From positions 1 to 15,422 of the forward strand of contig CBDVEQ010000040.1 in the NCBI GenBank assembly GCA_965373045.1: a DNA stretch of 15,422 nt, read 5' to 3'. Numbering within the stretch: position 1 is the stretch's first letter; every line of letters starts with the position of its first letter. Of this stretch, positions 7,877 to 13,670 are shown piece after piece. Under the pieces are notes generated by a model. That model did not search any database, was not told where the DNA came from, and saw only the letters and a list, made by a program, of their open reading frames with translations. Both the position numbers and the translations under genes were made by a program. Origin of the DNA: DAOVDI01 sp965373045 (GTDB lineage Bacteria > Acidobacteriota > Aminicenantia > Aminicenantales > Aminicenantaceae).

Positions 7877-8086
7877 TTACGGGACGAAATCAATTCCTCC
7901 CGGGTGAAGAGGATGACATTTGAAGAGCCGTTTGATACTTAAGGTTATTCCTTTTACAAATCCTTATTTTTAATTGGCTTGGTAAGCTTAGACAGAGCAG
8001 GTGGTAAAGAAACGACAGTGATGGCCTAAAAAAGGAGATAAGATCAATCGATAGATTCTGATCAGTATTAAAGTAATTTGTTTCAT
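7877..8086 (-). pseudogene. yidD: yidD (membrane-protein insertion efficiency factor) interrupted by three in-frame TAA codons
   Basis: Reading one frame from the ATG at 8084-8086 gives 69 codons and a final TAA at 7877-7879, the family's usual length. Residues 17-31 read SPFLGHHCRFFTTCS, and residues 42-69 contain GFVKGITLSIKRLFKCHP and HPGG. These are the two halves of the YidD signature (C.F.PTCS-Y...AI and K-RL.RCHP.HPGGxD). Codons 33, 39 and 41 (7988-7990, 7970-7972, 7964-7966) are TAA. They fall where the family usually has a Tyr, a Lys-like and a variable residue. The frame is otherwise kept, and the ATG overlaps the rnpA stop as ATGA, so the slot in the operon is exact. Either the gene is newly broken or the middle nine codons contain base-call errors, possibly compensating single-base indels. 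Confidence 0.88.
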
Positions 8087-8439
8087 TGTGTTTTTTCAGT
8101 TCCGGTTATTAAGCAGACAGCCCTTTGATAATCTTCTTCAAGTAAAGTCCAAGTTGTTTCTTGCATTTCCTTTTTTGGTATAATAAGAAAATCAATCGAT
8201 TTACTAAGCAGGATTTTATTTCTGCGGAAAAGAGTTCTTAACTGCCTTTTTATTTTATTTCGCCGGACAGCATTGCCATGTTTTTTGCTTACAACAACAC
8301 TCATCCTCGAATAAGCGATATCATTGAATAGATAAATAAGGACAATGTATTTTCCTTTGAAGCGTTTACCGTTTCTGTATAGCGATAAAAAATCTTTCTT
8401 CTTCCTGATCCTCTCCTGAGGACCGTAGGTTTCTTTCAT
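8083..8439 (-). CDS. rnpA: ribonuclease P protein component
   Basis: 118 residues, highly basic. It carries the RNase P protein signature AVRRNKIKRQLRTLFR (about residues 56-71), preceded by SRMSVVVSKKHGN, and the N-terminal RIRKKKDFLSLYRNGKRFKGKY segment that lines the substrate leader-binding cleft. It supports the catalytic RNA in maturing tRNA 5' ends. The start ATG (8437-8439) shares one base with the rpmH stop (TAATG), so translation is probably coupled. It is downstream of rpmH as in most bacteria. Confidence 0.96.
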   Translation of the reverse strand: MKETYGPQERIRKKKDFLSLYRNGKRFKGKYIVLIYLFNDIAYSRMSVVVSKKHGNAVRRNKIKRQLRTLFRRNKILLSKSIDFLIIPKKEMQETTWTLLEEDYQRAVCLITGTEKTQ

Positions 8440-8573
8440 TAAGCGGCGAGTCTTTTTCTGCCTTTTTGTCTTCGGCTTTTAATGATCAGCTGACCGCCTT
8501 TTGTTCTCATCCTTACTAAAAAACCATGCGTTTTTTTTCTTCTTCTATTATTTGGTTGGAATGTTCTTTTCAT
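8439..8573 (-). CDS. rpmH: 50S ribosomal protein L34
   Basis: A 44-residue basic protein starting MKRTFQPNNRRRKKTHGFL, continuing with VRMRTKGG and ending GRKRLAA, which is the L34 pattern throughout. ATG at 8571-8573 has AGGA four bases upstream. The TAA overlaps the rnpA start. It is the first gene of the minus-strand run, so the operon promoter should lie in 8574-8750. Confidence 0.97.
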   Translation of the reverse strand: MKRTFQPNNRRRKKTHGFLVRMRTKGGQLIIKSRRQKGRKRLAA

Positions 8574-8598
8574 TTTTCCTGTCTGCCTTCAAATCCAT

Positions 8599-8629
8599 TT
8601 AACCTGCTTTATTTATAAAAATTTGCAAT
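8599..8629 (+). repeat. 31-base AT-rich repeat motif, copy 1
   Basis: Contains AACCTG followed by TATTTATAAAAATTT and CAAT. It agrees with 11318-11348 at 26 of 31 positions by eye. In both places it lies 100-130 bases before a core dispersed repeat in the same orientation, so it may be the left part of the same element. Confidence 0.7.
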
Positions 8630-8642
8630 ACGTTGAAAAAAA

Positions 8643-8727
8643 GGGTTCTAGGAATCAAGGGTTCAAGTGCTTTGAACTAAACTCTTATCTCTTTTCTTTT
8701 CACTCGAACCCTAGAATCCTCGGATCC
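8643..8727. repeat. imperfect long inverted repeat
   Basis: The 27-base left arm (8643-8669, beginning GGGTTCTAGGAATC) and right arm (8701-8727, beginning CACTCGAACCCTAG) pair at 21 of 27 positions around a 31-base pyrimidine-rich loop (8670-8700). It could fold as a cruciform or RNA hairpin just upstream of rpmH. The arms contain GGGTTC(G/A)AG-like words that resemble a tRNA T-loop, but no tRNA is present. Confidence 0.75.
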
Positions 8728-8750
8728 TTGAATCCTATTTTTATTATCGC

Positions 8751-8873
8751 AACTTTTCACCCTCCGGGCGAACCGATCTTACCATAGTGGCTTCGTCGTG
8801 TCTCGCTCGCAGTATATGAATACAGCTTCACGAACCACTCCTTGCAGCTACGGCAATCTCGACCCGTGAATAA
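8751..8873 (+). repeat. dispersed intergenic repeat, copy A
   Basis: Shares ordered blocks with 11444-11546 and with the reverse complement of 13671-13775: CCTCCGGGC, CCGATCT, CGCAGTATATGAATAC, GCTTCA, and a right end TCGAC..GTGAATAA. The blocks keep order and approximate spacing while the bases between them differ, as expected of an old mobile or structured-RNA-like repeat. The conserved GTATATGAATAC is itself a small hairpin. Confidence 0.8.
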
Positions 8874-9000
8874 AACAGTCTCTGAATTATTTATAAAAAT
8901 TGCCGATAGCCTAATATAACTTCTTATATATAATCCTGGTTAAATAAACATGTTAATAAACACGCTGCTATCTGTCAAGTTAAGAAAAGCTAAGAAAAGT

Positions 9001-9029
9001 TTGACTCTGTTTTCAGAATTCTATATAAT
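9001..9029 (+). promoter_or_regulatory. sigma70 promoter for carD
   Basis: TTGACT (9001-9006), a 17-base spacer and TATAAT (9024-9029), only one mismatch to consensus with ideal spacing. The expected start site near 9036-9037 leaves only about six or seven bases before the carD ATG at 9043. Confidence 0.85.
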
Positions 9030-9042
9030 TAAACTCACTAAA

Positions 9043-9558
9043 ATGTTTTTCTTTAAAACTGGGGATAAAATAATGTATCCCAACCAGGGCCTTGGTGTCA
9101 TAGAGGATACCCAGCTTGAAAAATATTTTGGTGAGGAATTTTATATATACCATGTGCGTATTATAGCCAACAATGCCCTTATTCTTGTTCCCTCTTCAAA
9201 CGCTGATGAAATCGGGATCCGGAAGCCTATCGATTTAGAGACGATCAAAAAGATTTTTAAGTTTATGAGAAAAGGCGATATTGATGTCAGCATGAATTGG
9301 AAAGGAAGATATAAGGAGCATGTGGACCTCATGAAAACAGGAGCAGTCATTGATATCGCTCATGTTTTAAAAAGCCTTTTTTATCTTAATCTTATTAAGC
9401 CCCTCTCCTTTAGGGAAAAAAAGATGATGGAAAAAGCCAAAGAACTTATTGTTTGTGAGTTGTCAGAAGTTTCCTCACAGCCACCTGGAGAGATAGAAAA
9501 ACAGTTGATGAACGACCTCTCCTGCTGCTTTAAAGATGTTGTAGCTCGGGACGTTTGA
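9043..9558 (+). CDS. carD: CarD/CdnL-family RNA polymerase-binding regulator
   Basis: 171 residues from the ATG chosen here. The N-terminal RNAP-interaction domain (about 1-57) reads FKTGDKIMYPNQGLGVIEDT, the family signature (F..GD.VVYP.HGVG.I). A helical C-terminal domain (about 60-165) has the tryptophan (W86, in NWKGRY) that corresponds to the DNA-fork wedge of CarD/CdnL. These proteins stabilise open promoter complexes, often at rRNA and housekeeping promoters. A longer frame from 8950 starts before the promoter and has no family homology in its extra 31 residues. The 9043 start has no Shine-Dalgarno and almost no leader. ATG at 9073 has GGGG upstream but would remove the first strand of the domain. 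It heads a run with the CNNM gene and smpB. Confidence 0.92.
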   Translation: MFFFKTGDKIMYPNQGLGVIEDTQLEKYFGEEFYIYHVRIIANNALILVPSSNADEIGIRKPIDLETIKKIFKFMRKGDIDVSMNWKGRYKEHVDLMKTGAVIDIAHVLKSLFYLNLIKPLSFREKKMMEKAKELIVCELSEVSSQPPGEIEKQLMNDLSCCFKDVVARDV

Positions 9559-9568
9559 TTTCAAGAGG

Positions 9569-10810
9569 ATGTTTTTCCCAATCCTAGCGCTTTTTTTTCT
9601 GCTTTTTCTTAGTGCCTTTTTTTCTTCTTCAGAAACGGCCCTGTTGTCTTCTAATCCTTATAAGCTGGACTACCTCAGCCAGAAAGGATCACCGGAAGCA
9701 AGGCTCATTCAAAATCTTTTAAAAAAAGTAGACAACCTCTTAGCCACAATTCTCATCGGAAATACTCTTGTCAATACGGCTGTTGCGTCTATCTCAACTT
9801 TCATCTTTCTTTCTTTGATGGAAGATAAAAAGCAAGCAGTCCTTTGTTCTACATTGGTGACGACATTTCTGATACTCGTTCTGTCCGAGATAACGCCCAA
9901 GACATATGCAGCGTTCAATCCCCTTAGATTGTCCCTTTTATATGTGCGTCCATTAAAAATATTTGTTATTGTTCTGTCTCCCCTTGTTAAGGTTTTCACT
10001 TTTTTTTCTCGTTTGATATTTCCTTCCCATAATAAAAAGGGCGATTCAGACCATTCATTAAATGAAGAGGAAGCCAGGCATCTTTTTTCCGGGATTCAAG
10101 GCATATCTTTACTTCGTAAAAAAATGCTCTCCGGTGCGCTGGATATCGGTTCCAGGTCCGTCAGGGAAGTCATGGTGCCCCGGCTTCAGATCAGAGCTGT
10201 GGACCTCAATGAAAAAAATGATCAAATCCTGCAGCTCATACTGACAACAGGGTTTTCTCGATTTCCTGTTTTTCATAATAGAATTGATAATATAAAGGGA
10301 GTGATCCATGCTAAGGATATTATTCCCTATCTTGTTGATAAAAAAAAAATTAAGGTAAGCGAACTTCTCAGGCCTCCTTTATTTGTTCCGGAATCCTCAA
10401 CCCTTGAGCAGGTTCTCCTTCAAATGCAGAAAAAAGCCACTCATATGATCTTCATCGTTGATGAATTTGGGAATATGGAAGGACTTGTAACTCTTGAAGA
10501 TATTCTTGAAGAGGTGGTTGGAGAGATACAGGATGAATATGATGCTGAACAAGAACTTCCTGTGGACAGGATTGATGAAGGGGTCTATATTGTACAAGGG
10601 AACACACCGGTAAAACTGGTTAACATGAAGGTTCCCCTTGTCCTTCCGGAGAAAGGAACCTACACTACATTTGCAGGGTTTTTTCTGGATGAATTCGGAC
10701 GTATTCCCCAGGAAGGAGATATCCTGGAATATCAAGGCTGCCAATTGATCGTAGTAAAAATGACCAAACACCGGATTAATTTGATTCGTGTTGTTCTGAT
10801 GCCGAACTAG
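9569..10810 (+). CDS. CNNM/HlyC-CorC family membrane protein with CBS pair
   Basis: 413 residues. The DUF21/CNNM membrane domain (about 1-175) starts with a hydrophobic helix and FFSSSETALLSS and contains IGNTLVNTAVASI and LVLSEITPKTYAA, the conserved ion-path motifs. Two CBS domains follow: VREVMVPRLQIRAVD to GVIHAKDIIPYL (about 195-260), and LLRPPLFVPESSTLEQVL to EFGNMEGLVTLEDILEEVVGEI (about 263-328). A C-terminal CorC/HlyC domain (about 335-410) has YTTFAGFFLDEFGRIP. CNNM proteins are linked to Mg2+ (or Na+/Co2+) export and CBS-based ATP-Mg sensing; older annotation as hemolysin is misleading. The start codon follows carD's stop by ten bases, and the AGAGG touches the ATG directly, so initiation may rely on coupling. 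Confidence 0.93.
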   Translation: MFFPILALFFLLFLSAFFSSSETALLSSNPYKLDYLSQKGSPEARLIQNLLKKVDNLLATILIGNTLVNTAVASISTFIFLSLMEDKKQAVLCSTLVTTFLILVLSEITPKTYAAFNPLRLSLLYVRPLKIFVIVLSPLVKVFTFFSRLIFPSHNKKGDSDHSLNEEEARHLFSGIQGISLLRKKMLSGALDIGSRSVREVMVPRLQIRAVDLNEKNDQILQLILTTGFSRFPVFHNRIDNIKGVIHAKDIIPYLVDKKKIKVSELLRPPLFVPESSTLEQVLLQMQKKATHMIFIVDEFGNMEGLVTLEDILEEVVGEIQDEYDAEQELPVDRIDEGVYIVQGNTPVKLVNMKVPLVLPEKGTYTTFAGFFLDEFGRIPQEGDILEYQGCQLIVVKMTKHRINLIRVVLMPN

Positions 10811-10823
10811 AATGAGGAATGGG

Positions 10824-11273
10824 ATGAAGCTCATTGCTAAAAATAAAAAAGCGTATTTTAATTATGAGATTATCGATACGCTCGAGACAGGAATTGAGCT
10901 TAAGGGAAGTGAGGTTAAGTCTATCCGCGAGGGAAGAATCAGCTTAAAGGAAAGCTATGCAGAGATCAAGGATGGAGAAATATTTTTAATTCACTGTCAT
11001 ATCAGTCCCTATGAGGCTGCAAATATTTTTAATCATGAGCCGCTGAGAGAAAGAAAACTGCTGTTGCACCGCCGTGAGATCAAGCGTTGGACAGGAAAGA
11101 TCAAAGAAAAGGGTTTGACCCTGGTTCCAACAAAGGTCCTGATCAATAAAAAGGGGCGGATCAAAGTTGAGATAGCCCTGGCTCGAGGCAAGAGAGACTA
11201 TCAAAAGCGTGAGAAAATACGTGAACGGGATCGAGACCGGGAAATGCAAAGGGATATGAAGGGCTGGCGTTGA
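10824..11273 (+). CDS. smpB: SsrA (tmRNA)-binding protein SmpB
   Basis: 149 residues. SmpB carries tmRNA to stalled ribosomes for trans-translation. Recognisable segments are MKLIAKNKKAYFNYEIIDT, GIELKGSEVKSIREGR, LKESYAEI, the PLRERKLLLHRREI block, and ALARGKRDYQKREKIRERD followed by a basic C-tail that mimics the codon-anticodon helix in the mRNA channel. ATG at 10824 is preferred because GAGG lies upstream and it gives the standard N-terminus; an ATG at 10812 would add four residues. It follows the CNNM gene by 13 bases. No tmRNA gene lies next to it. Confidence 0.97.
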   Translation: MKLIAKNKKAYFNYEIIDTLETGIELKGSEVKSIREGRISLKESYAEIKDGEIFLIHCHISPYEAANIFNHEPLRERKLLLHRREIKRWTGKIKEKGLTLVPTKVLINKKGRIKVEIALARGKRDYQKREKIRERDRDREMQRDMKGWR

Positions 11274-11317
11274 TCGTTTGGTTTGATCATCAATTAACCT
11301 AACCTGAATAAAGCAGG

Positions 11318-11348
11318 CTAACCTGGACTATTTATAAAAATTTTCAAT
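11318..11348 (+). repeat. 31-base AT-rich repeat motif, copy 2
   Basis: Second copy of the 8599-8629 motif (26 of 31 matches by eye) with an identical central TATTTATAAAAATTT. It lies downstream of smpB in an otherwise empty 289-base gap (11274-11562) that also carries repeat copy B. The CCTG...CAGG pairing near 11302-11316 is too short to call a terminator. Confidence 0.7.
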
Positions 11349-11443
11349 GTTTGTTTTATCTCTAATAATATAAATCAATTATATCAAATCCTGCAAATAT
11401 TCAACCAAAAAACTTCTTATTGAATTTTTTCCAAGATCATTGA

Positions 11444-11546
11444 AACTTTTTCCCCTCCGGGCAAGCCGATCTGCTTTGTTGCAGCGCATTCGCAGTATAT
11501 GAATACGGCTTCATACGCCGCGCCTCGCATATCGACTTGTGAATAA
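11444..11546 (+). repeat. dispersed intergenic repeat, copy B
   Basis: Same block order as copy A: AACTTTTTCCCCTCCGGGC, then CCGATCT, CGCAGTATATGAATACGG, CTTCA, TCGAC and GTGAATAATCCAGG. It is about 20 bases shorter than copy A because the segment between CCGATCT and CGCAGTATAT, and the segment after the central hairpin, are shorter. Its right end includes TTATTCACA on the minus strand, a match to the relaxed DnaA box, here best explained as part of the repeat. Confidence 0.8.
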
Positions 11547-11562
11547 TCCAGGCTGAATAGGT

Positions 11563-11820
11563 TTATAACCAAAGATTATATTTATGAAGTCTTTTGGTCA
11601 GTTCTTCAGATGGGAGCCTCAGGATATCGGCCACAGCGCCCATGTCATAGTCCGTAACATCCATAAGGTAGCCAATGTAATCTCGATTTAGCGCTTCCAG
11701 GGTAGGAAGTTCTTCCTCTCCAACTGTATGTTTGCGGCAGTCAAGATACCATGTGAGATAATTTTCAAAGCTCATGACTTCAGATATTGCCAGGGGTGTT
11801 ACACTTCTCGTGGATTGCAT
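11563..11820 (-). CDS. stand-alone Fis/NtrC-type helix-turn-helix protein
   Basis: 85 residues with no AAA+ or receiver domain. Residues about 38-85 (EELPTLEALNRDYIGYLMDV, then MGAVADILRLPSEELTKRLHKYNLW) follow the pattern of the Fis-like C-terminal DNA-binding domain of sigma54 activators (L..LER.YI..VL...GN...AA..LGI.R.TL..KLK.YGL). Several core positions are conservatively changed, and the usual Gly-Asn before the HTH is Tyr-Asp. The ATG overlaps the TAA of the preceding gene (TAATG) and has AGAGGA five bases upstream, so it is translated in step with the membrane protein. The function is inferred: a DNA-binding protein lacking an ATPase could occupy activator sites without firing them. 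It could also be a diverged relic. Confidence 0.7.
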   Translation of the reverse strand: MQSTRSVTPLAISEVMSFENYLTWYLDCRKHTVGEEELPTLEALNRDYIGYLMDVTDYDMGAVADILRLPSEELTKRLHKYNLWL

Positions 11821-12365
11821 TATATTCCTCTTGCCTGTTGGATAAGCCTCATGTTATTGGAAACAACATAGGACATTGCAAAATTGGCTGCCAAGGAAAG
11901 GGCCCATCCCAAAACTTTGTTTTTCTTATAAACTTTTTTTAAGAAAAGCAGATCAAGGACAGTGATTCCAAGTTTTACACCGGTGAAGAGTAATGTGTTT
12001 TTAACGAAGGGTTTCATAAAAGGATTTCCTTCGGCCAATCCCGGAAGCTTGAGGGCCTGTCTGGTGGTGAAAAAATCGGCAACATTTAATGCAGTAAACG
12101 TAATAAGGGAGGAAGTGAACAATGAATCGCCAAATGTGCTTTTCTTCGGAGTGAAGGAAAAAACAGGATTATTATAGGATTGAATCTGGGGAGTAACCAC
12201 AGGAGTATTTATCTGAAGAGAGCCGTATTCCACCGTAGAAGGATTATTATCTTCCATGGTGATGACGGTTATTGAGGCTTTTCCGACTTCAGTGGCAGCA
12301 GCGTAACCACCGATCAGGCCGATTAATAATGACGCGATGATTATTGACTTGATTTGTCTTTTCAT
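11820..12365 (-). CDS. small secreted/membrane protein, DUF5658-like
   Basis: 181 residues of unknown function. A signal peptide or anchor lies at residues 7-24 (SIIIASLLIGLIGGYAAA, possible cleavage after AAA). A polar Thr/Pro-rich stretch follows (26-75), then three predicted membrane segments at about 81-98, 124-143 and 150-168. The core NVADFFTTRQALKLPGLAEG followed by NPFM resembles DUF5658 membrane proteins (aD..TT...L...G..E.NP.M); this is recall of a pattern, not a search. The ATG at 12365 is chosen because AAGGAG sits nine bases upstream and because the sigma54 start site (about 12395) lies just before it; upstream ATGs at 12398 and 12389 lie at or before that point. It is translationally coupled to the Fis-like gene. 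Confidence 0.75.
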   Translation of the reverse strand: MKRQIKSIIIASLLIGLIGGYAAATEVGKASITVITMEDNNPSTVEYGSLQINTPVVTPQIQSYNNPVFSFTPKKSTFGDSLFTSSLITFTALNVADFFTTRQALKLPGLAEGNPFMKPFVKNTLLFTGVKLGITVLDLLFLKKVYKKNKVLGWALSLAANFAMSYVVSNNMRLIQQARGI

Positions 12366-12404
12366 TTGTTTGTTCTCCTTGTTACTCATTACACTCACTT
12401 ATAT

Positions 12405-12421
12405 GGCAAGAGTGGTGCCAA
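12405..12421 (-). promoter_or_regulatory. sigma54 (RpoN) -24/-12 promoter of the DUF5658-like gene
   Basis: On the minus strand the sequence is TTGGCACCACTCTTGCC. It matches the consensus YTGGCAC-N5-TTGC with exactly ten bases between the invariant GG and GC. The predicted start site, near 12395, gives a leader of about 30 bases that includes the AAGGAG of the gene. Confidence 0.87.
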
Positions 12422-12499
12422 GGCCGGAGAATCGTTCTAAGTGCTTGATATAAAATGAATAACAAGTGATTTGCGAGGGATTAAAGAAGGCTTACGAAG

Positions 12500-12516
12500 T
12501 GTTCATTAATTGAACA
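12500..12516. promoter_or_regulatory. upstream palindrome 1, probable activator-binding site
   Basis: A perfect inverted repeat, TGTTCA-TTAAT-TGAACA, centred about 113 bases upstream of the predicted sigma54 start site. That is the usual distance range for enhancer-binding proteins. It shares the pattern TGTYCATWAATTGRACATGT with 12580-12599. Confidence 0.8.
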
Positions 12517-12579
12517 TGTTTTTTTATAACTTGACGTAATTGATTGATTATAAATAAATTATGTGGCTTTAATGTCATG

Positions 12580-12596
12580 TGTCCATAAATTGGACA
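12580..12596. promoter_or_regulatory. upstream palindrome 2, probable activator-binding site
   Basis: A perfect inverted repeat, TGTCCA-TAAAT-TGGACA, centred 80 bases from palindrome 1 and about 193 bases upstream of the predicted sigma54 start. The two differ by one compensated pair (T..A to C..G in the arms) and one spacer base, so symmetry has been kept while sequence changed. Confidence 0.8.
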
Positions 12597-12670
12597 TGTG
12601 CAGGTTTTTGTGTTTTCTGCCGGCTTGAGCTGAATCTGCACGAATATTTTTATGAATAGTAAGAAAATGC

Positions 12671-12699
12671 TTGACATGGAAAAGATTTCAGTACATTAT
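12671..12699 (+). promoter_or_regulatory. sigma70 promoter for the Fur-family gene
   Basis: A perfect -35 TTGACA (12671-12676), a 17-base spacer and CATTAT (12694-12699), which matches four of six -10 positions. The expected start near 12706 lies inside the Fur-box-like site. Confidence 0.65.
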
Positions 12700-12700
12700 T

Positions 12701-12719
12701 GATAATGGTTATCGTTTTC
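12701..12719 (+). promoter_or_regulatory. Fur-box-like operator
   Basis: GATAATGGTTATCGTTTTC agrees with the classical 19-base Fur box at 15 positions by eye. It sits on the predicted transcription start of the Fur-family gene, which suggests metal-dependent autorepression. Confidence 0.7.
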
Positions 12720-12733
12720 AATTAGAAGCAAAA

Positions 12734-13207
12734 ATGCCAGGACCTTATAGATGGAGAAAAAGATTTCAAGGCCACGGGTCTCGATGGACAGCTCCGCGGG
12801 AGGCGGTTTTAGGGCTGTTGAGCAGGACCTCCCTCCATATGAGCGCTAAAGATATTCATAGTGCTGTTCATAAGATTTACCCTAACATCGGTTTGACAAC
12901 GATCTATCGTACTTTGGATCTGATCTATCGAATGGGCATTATCGACAAAATTGTTTTGAGCGATGGGCAGGCGAGATATCAGTTTAAATCGGGAAAGCAA
13001 AATGACCATCATCATCTTATTTGCACTGGGTGCGGCAAGATCATTGATTACAGTGAATTCGAAAAGGAAGAATTGGAATTTATAAAAAAAGCTGAAAGAC
13101 GCCTATCCGAAAAACATCAATTTATTATTATGGATCACAAGATTGAATTTTTGGGTATATGTTCAAAATGCCAGTCAAAGAAAAACATGGAAAACGAGGG
13201 CTCATGA
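12734..13207 (+). CDS. Fur-family metal-responsive transcriptional repressor
   Basis: 157 residues. The winged-helix DNA-binding domain (about 15-85) has TAPREAVLGLL, SAKDIHSAVHKIYP and the recognition helix NIGLTTIYRTLDLI (51-64). The dimerisation/metal domain has DHHHLICTGCGKIIDY (91-106), with C97-x2-C100, and a second pair C143-x2-C146. The two CxxC pairs form a structural zinc site and the HHH cluster belongs to the regulatory site. Fur, PerR and Zur cannot be separated confidently by eye; the Fur-box-like operator favours an iron-type regulator. The frame is open back to a TTG at 12671, but that TTG is the promoter -35, so the ATG at 12734 is the start, with only a weak AGAAG upstream. 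It heads the cluster with DUF5320, mrp and the IscU-like gene. Confidence 0.93.
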   Translation: MPGPYRWRKRFQGHGSRWTAPREAVLGLLSRTSLHMSAKDIHSAVHKIYPNIGLTTIYRTLDLIYRMGIIDKIVLSDGQARYQFKSGKQNDHHHLICTGCGKIIDYSEFEKEELEFIKKAERRLSEKHQFIIMDHKIEFLGICSKCQSKKNMENEGS

Positions 13208-13270
13208 TCGAGATTATGAGTTCATATTTTAGATATTACTTAAAAAAAAGCTACAAAGGAGGTGAACAAA

Positions 13271-13612
13271 ATGCCAAGAGGAGATAGAACAGGCCCTTCG
13301 GGATACGGACCGCGAACCGGGAGATCTCTCGGATACTGTGCAGGATATGGGATGCCCGGATTTATGTCAGGAAGAGGAGGCTTTGGTTTTAATCGTGGAT
13401 TCGGCCGCGGCTTTGGAAGAGGAAATATAGGCGGGATGGGTGGATCAATACCTGGGCCCGGTTATAATTATTGGGGAATGAGCCCTGATTTCATGGCTTC
13501 CCCCTCCCCGGAAAATGAAAGGGAGTGGCTGGCGAATCAGGCTGAAACAATCAAAGAGGAGTTGAAATCTATAGAAAAGAGGCTAAAAGAACTGGAAAAA
13601 AAGACCGAATAA
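13271..13612 (+). CDS. Gly/Arg/Phe-rich DUF5320-type small protein
   Basis: 113 residues of unknown function. It begins MPRGDRTGPSGYGPRTGRSL and continues GYCAGYGMPGF, the typical opening of DUF5320 proteins. A low-complexity stretch follows, rich in Gly, Phe and Arg with repeated GFGRG units (about 34-60), and then an acidic/basic amphipathic helix (about 80-113, EREWLANQAETIKEELKSI, KRLKELEKK) that looks like a coiled coil. There is one cysteine (CAGYG). Proteins of this type are often found beside Mrp and dinitrogenase-cofactor-like genes in anaerobes; no activity is established. Start: a perfect AAAGGAGGTGA lies before the ATG at 13271, and a GTG nine bases earlier lies inside that ribosome-binding site. 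It lies 63 bases after the Fur-family gene. Confidence 0.85.
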   Translation: MPRGDRTGPSGYGPRTGRSLGYCAGYGMPGFMSGRGGFGFNRGFGRGFGRGNIGGMGGSIPGPGYNYWGMSPDFMASPSPENEREWLANQAETIKEELKSIEKRLKELEKKTE

Positions 13613-13670
13613 GCTGTATAATACCTTTTTGAATCTTACGTTTCCCGAAATTATTAAGATTTATCCTGGA

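Larger units (their letters stand above)
8574..9042. other. 469-base divergent intergenic region between rpmH and carD
   Basis: No coding sequence or tRNA is evident. From left to right it holds: a 31-base AT-rich motif (8599-8629) seen again at 11318-11348; a TATAAA on the minus strand (8612-8617) that might be the rpmH -10 box but lacks a good -35; an imperfect inverted repeat (8643-8727); a dispersed repeat copy (8751-8873); a third ATTTATAAAAATT motif (8889-8901); an 18-base sequence (8919-8936) repeated inverted at 13807-13824; and the carD promoter (9001-9029). I see no cluster of DnaA boxes, so I cannot call this oriC. Confidence 0.7.
12366..12733. other. 368-base divergent regulatory region between the DUF5658-like gene and the Fur-family gene
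   Basis: No gene is evident. The left part drives the minus-strand pair: sigma54 promoter at 12405-12421 and two palindromes at 12500-12516 and 12580-12596. The right part drives the plus-strand Fur gene: sigma70 promoter at 12671-12699 and a Fur-box-like site at 12701-12719. Both genes thus have separate control elements. Confidence 0.8.

Noticed and set aside
7964..7990. TAA read as an amino acid in this organism
   Set aside because: TAA terminates yidC, mnmG, parA and rpmH at the expected lengths, and the conserved genes contain no internal TAA.
8643..8727. Possible tRNA because of GGTTC(A/G)AGT-like words
   Set aside because: No acceptor stem, D arm or anticodon arm can be drawn; the words belong to the inverted repeat.
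8574..9042. Chromosome origin (oriC) beside rpmH
   Set aside because: The gene context is right, but I see no cluster of DnaA boxes, no dnaA, and the TTATTCAC(A/G) words sit only at the ends of the dispersed repeats.
10397..10834. 145-residue minus-strand open frame opposite the CNNM gene
   Set aside because: It is antisense to the conserved CBS and CorC/HlyC domains; composition fits a shadow frame.
11274..11562. tmRNA (ssrA) next to smpB
   Set aside because: The gap is too short and lacks tRNA-like ends and a tag-peptide frame; it holds repeat copy B instead.
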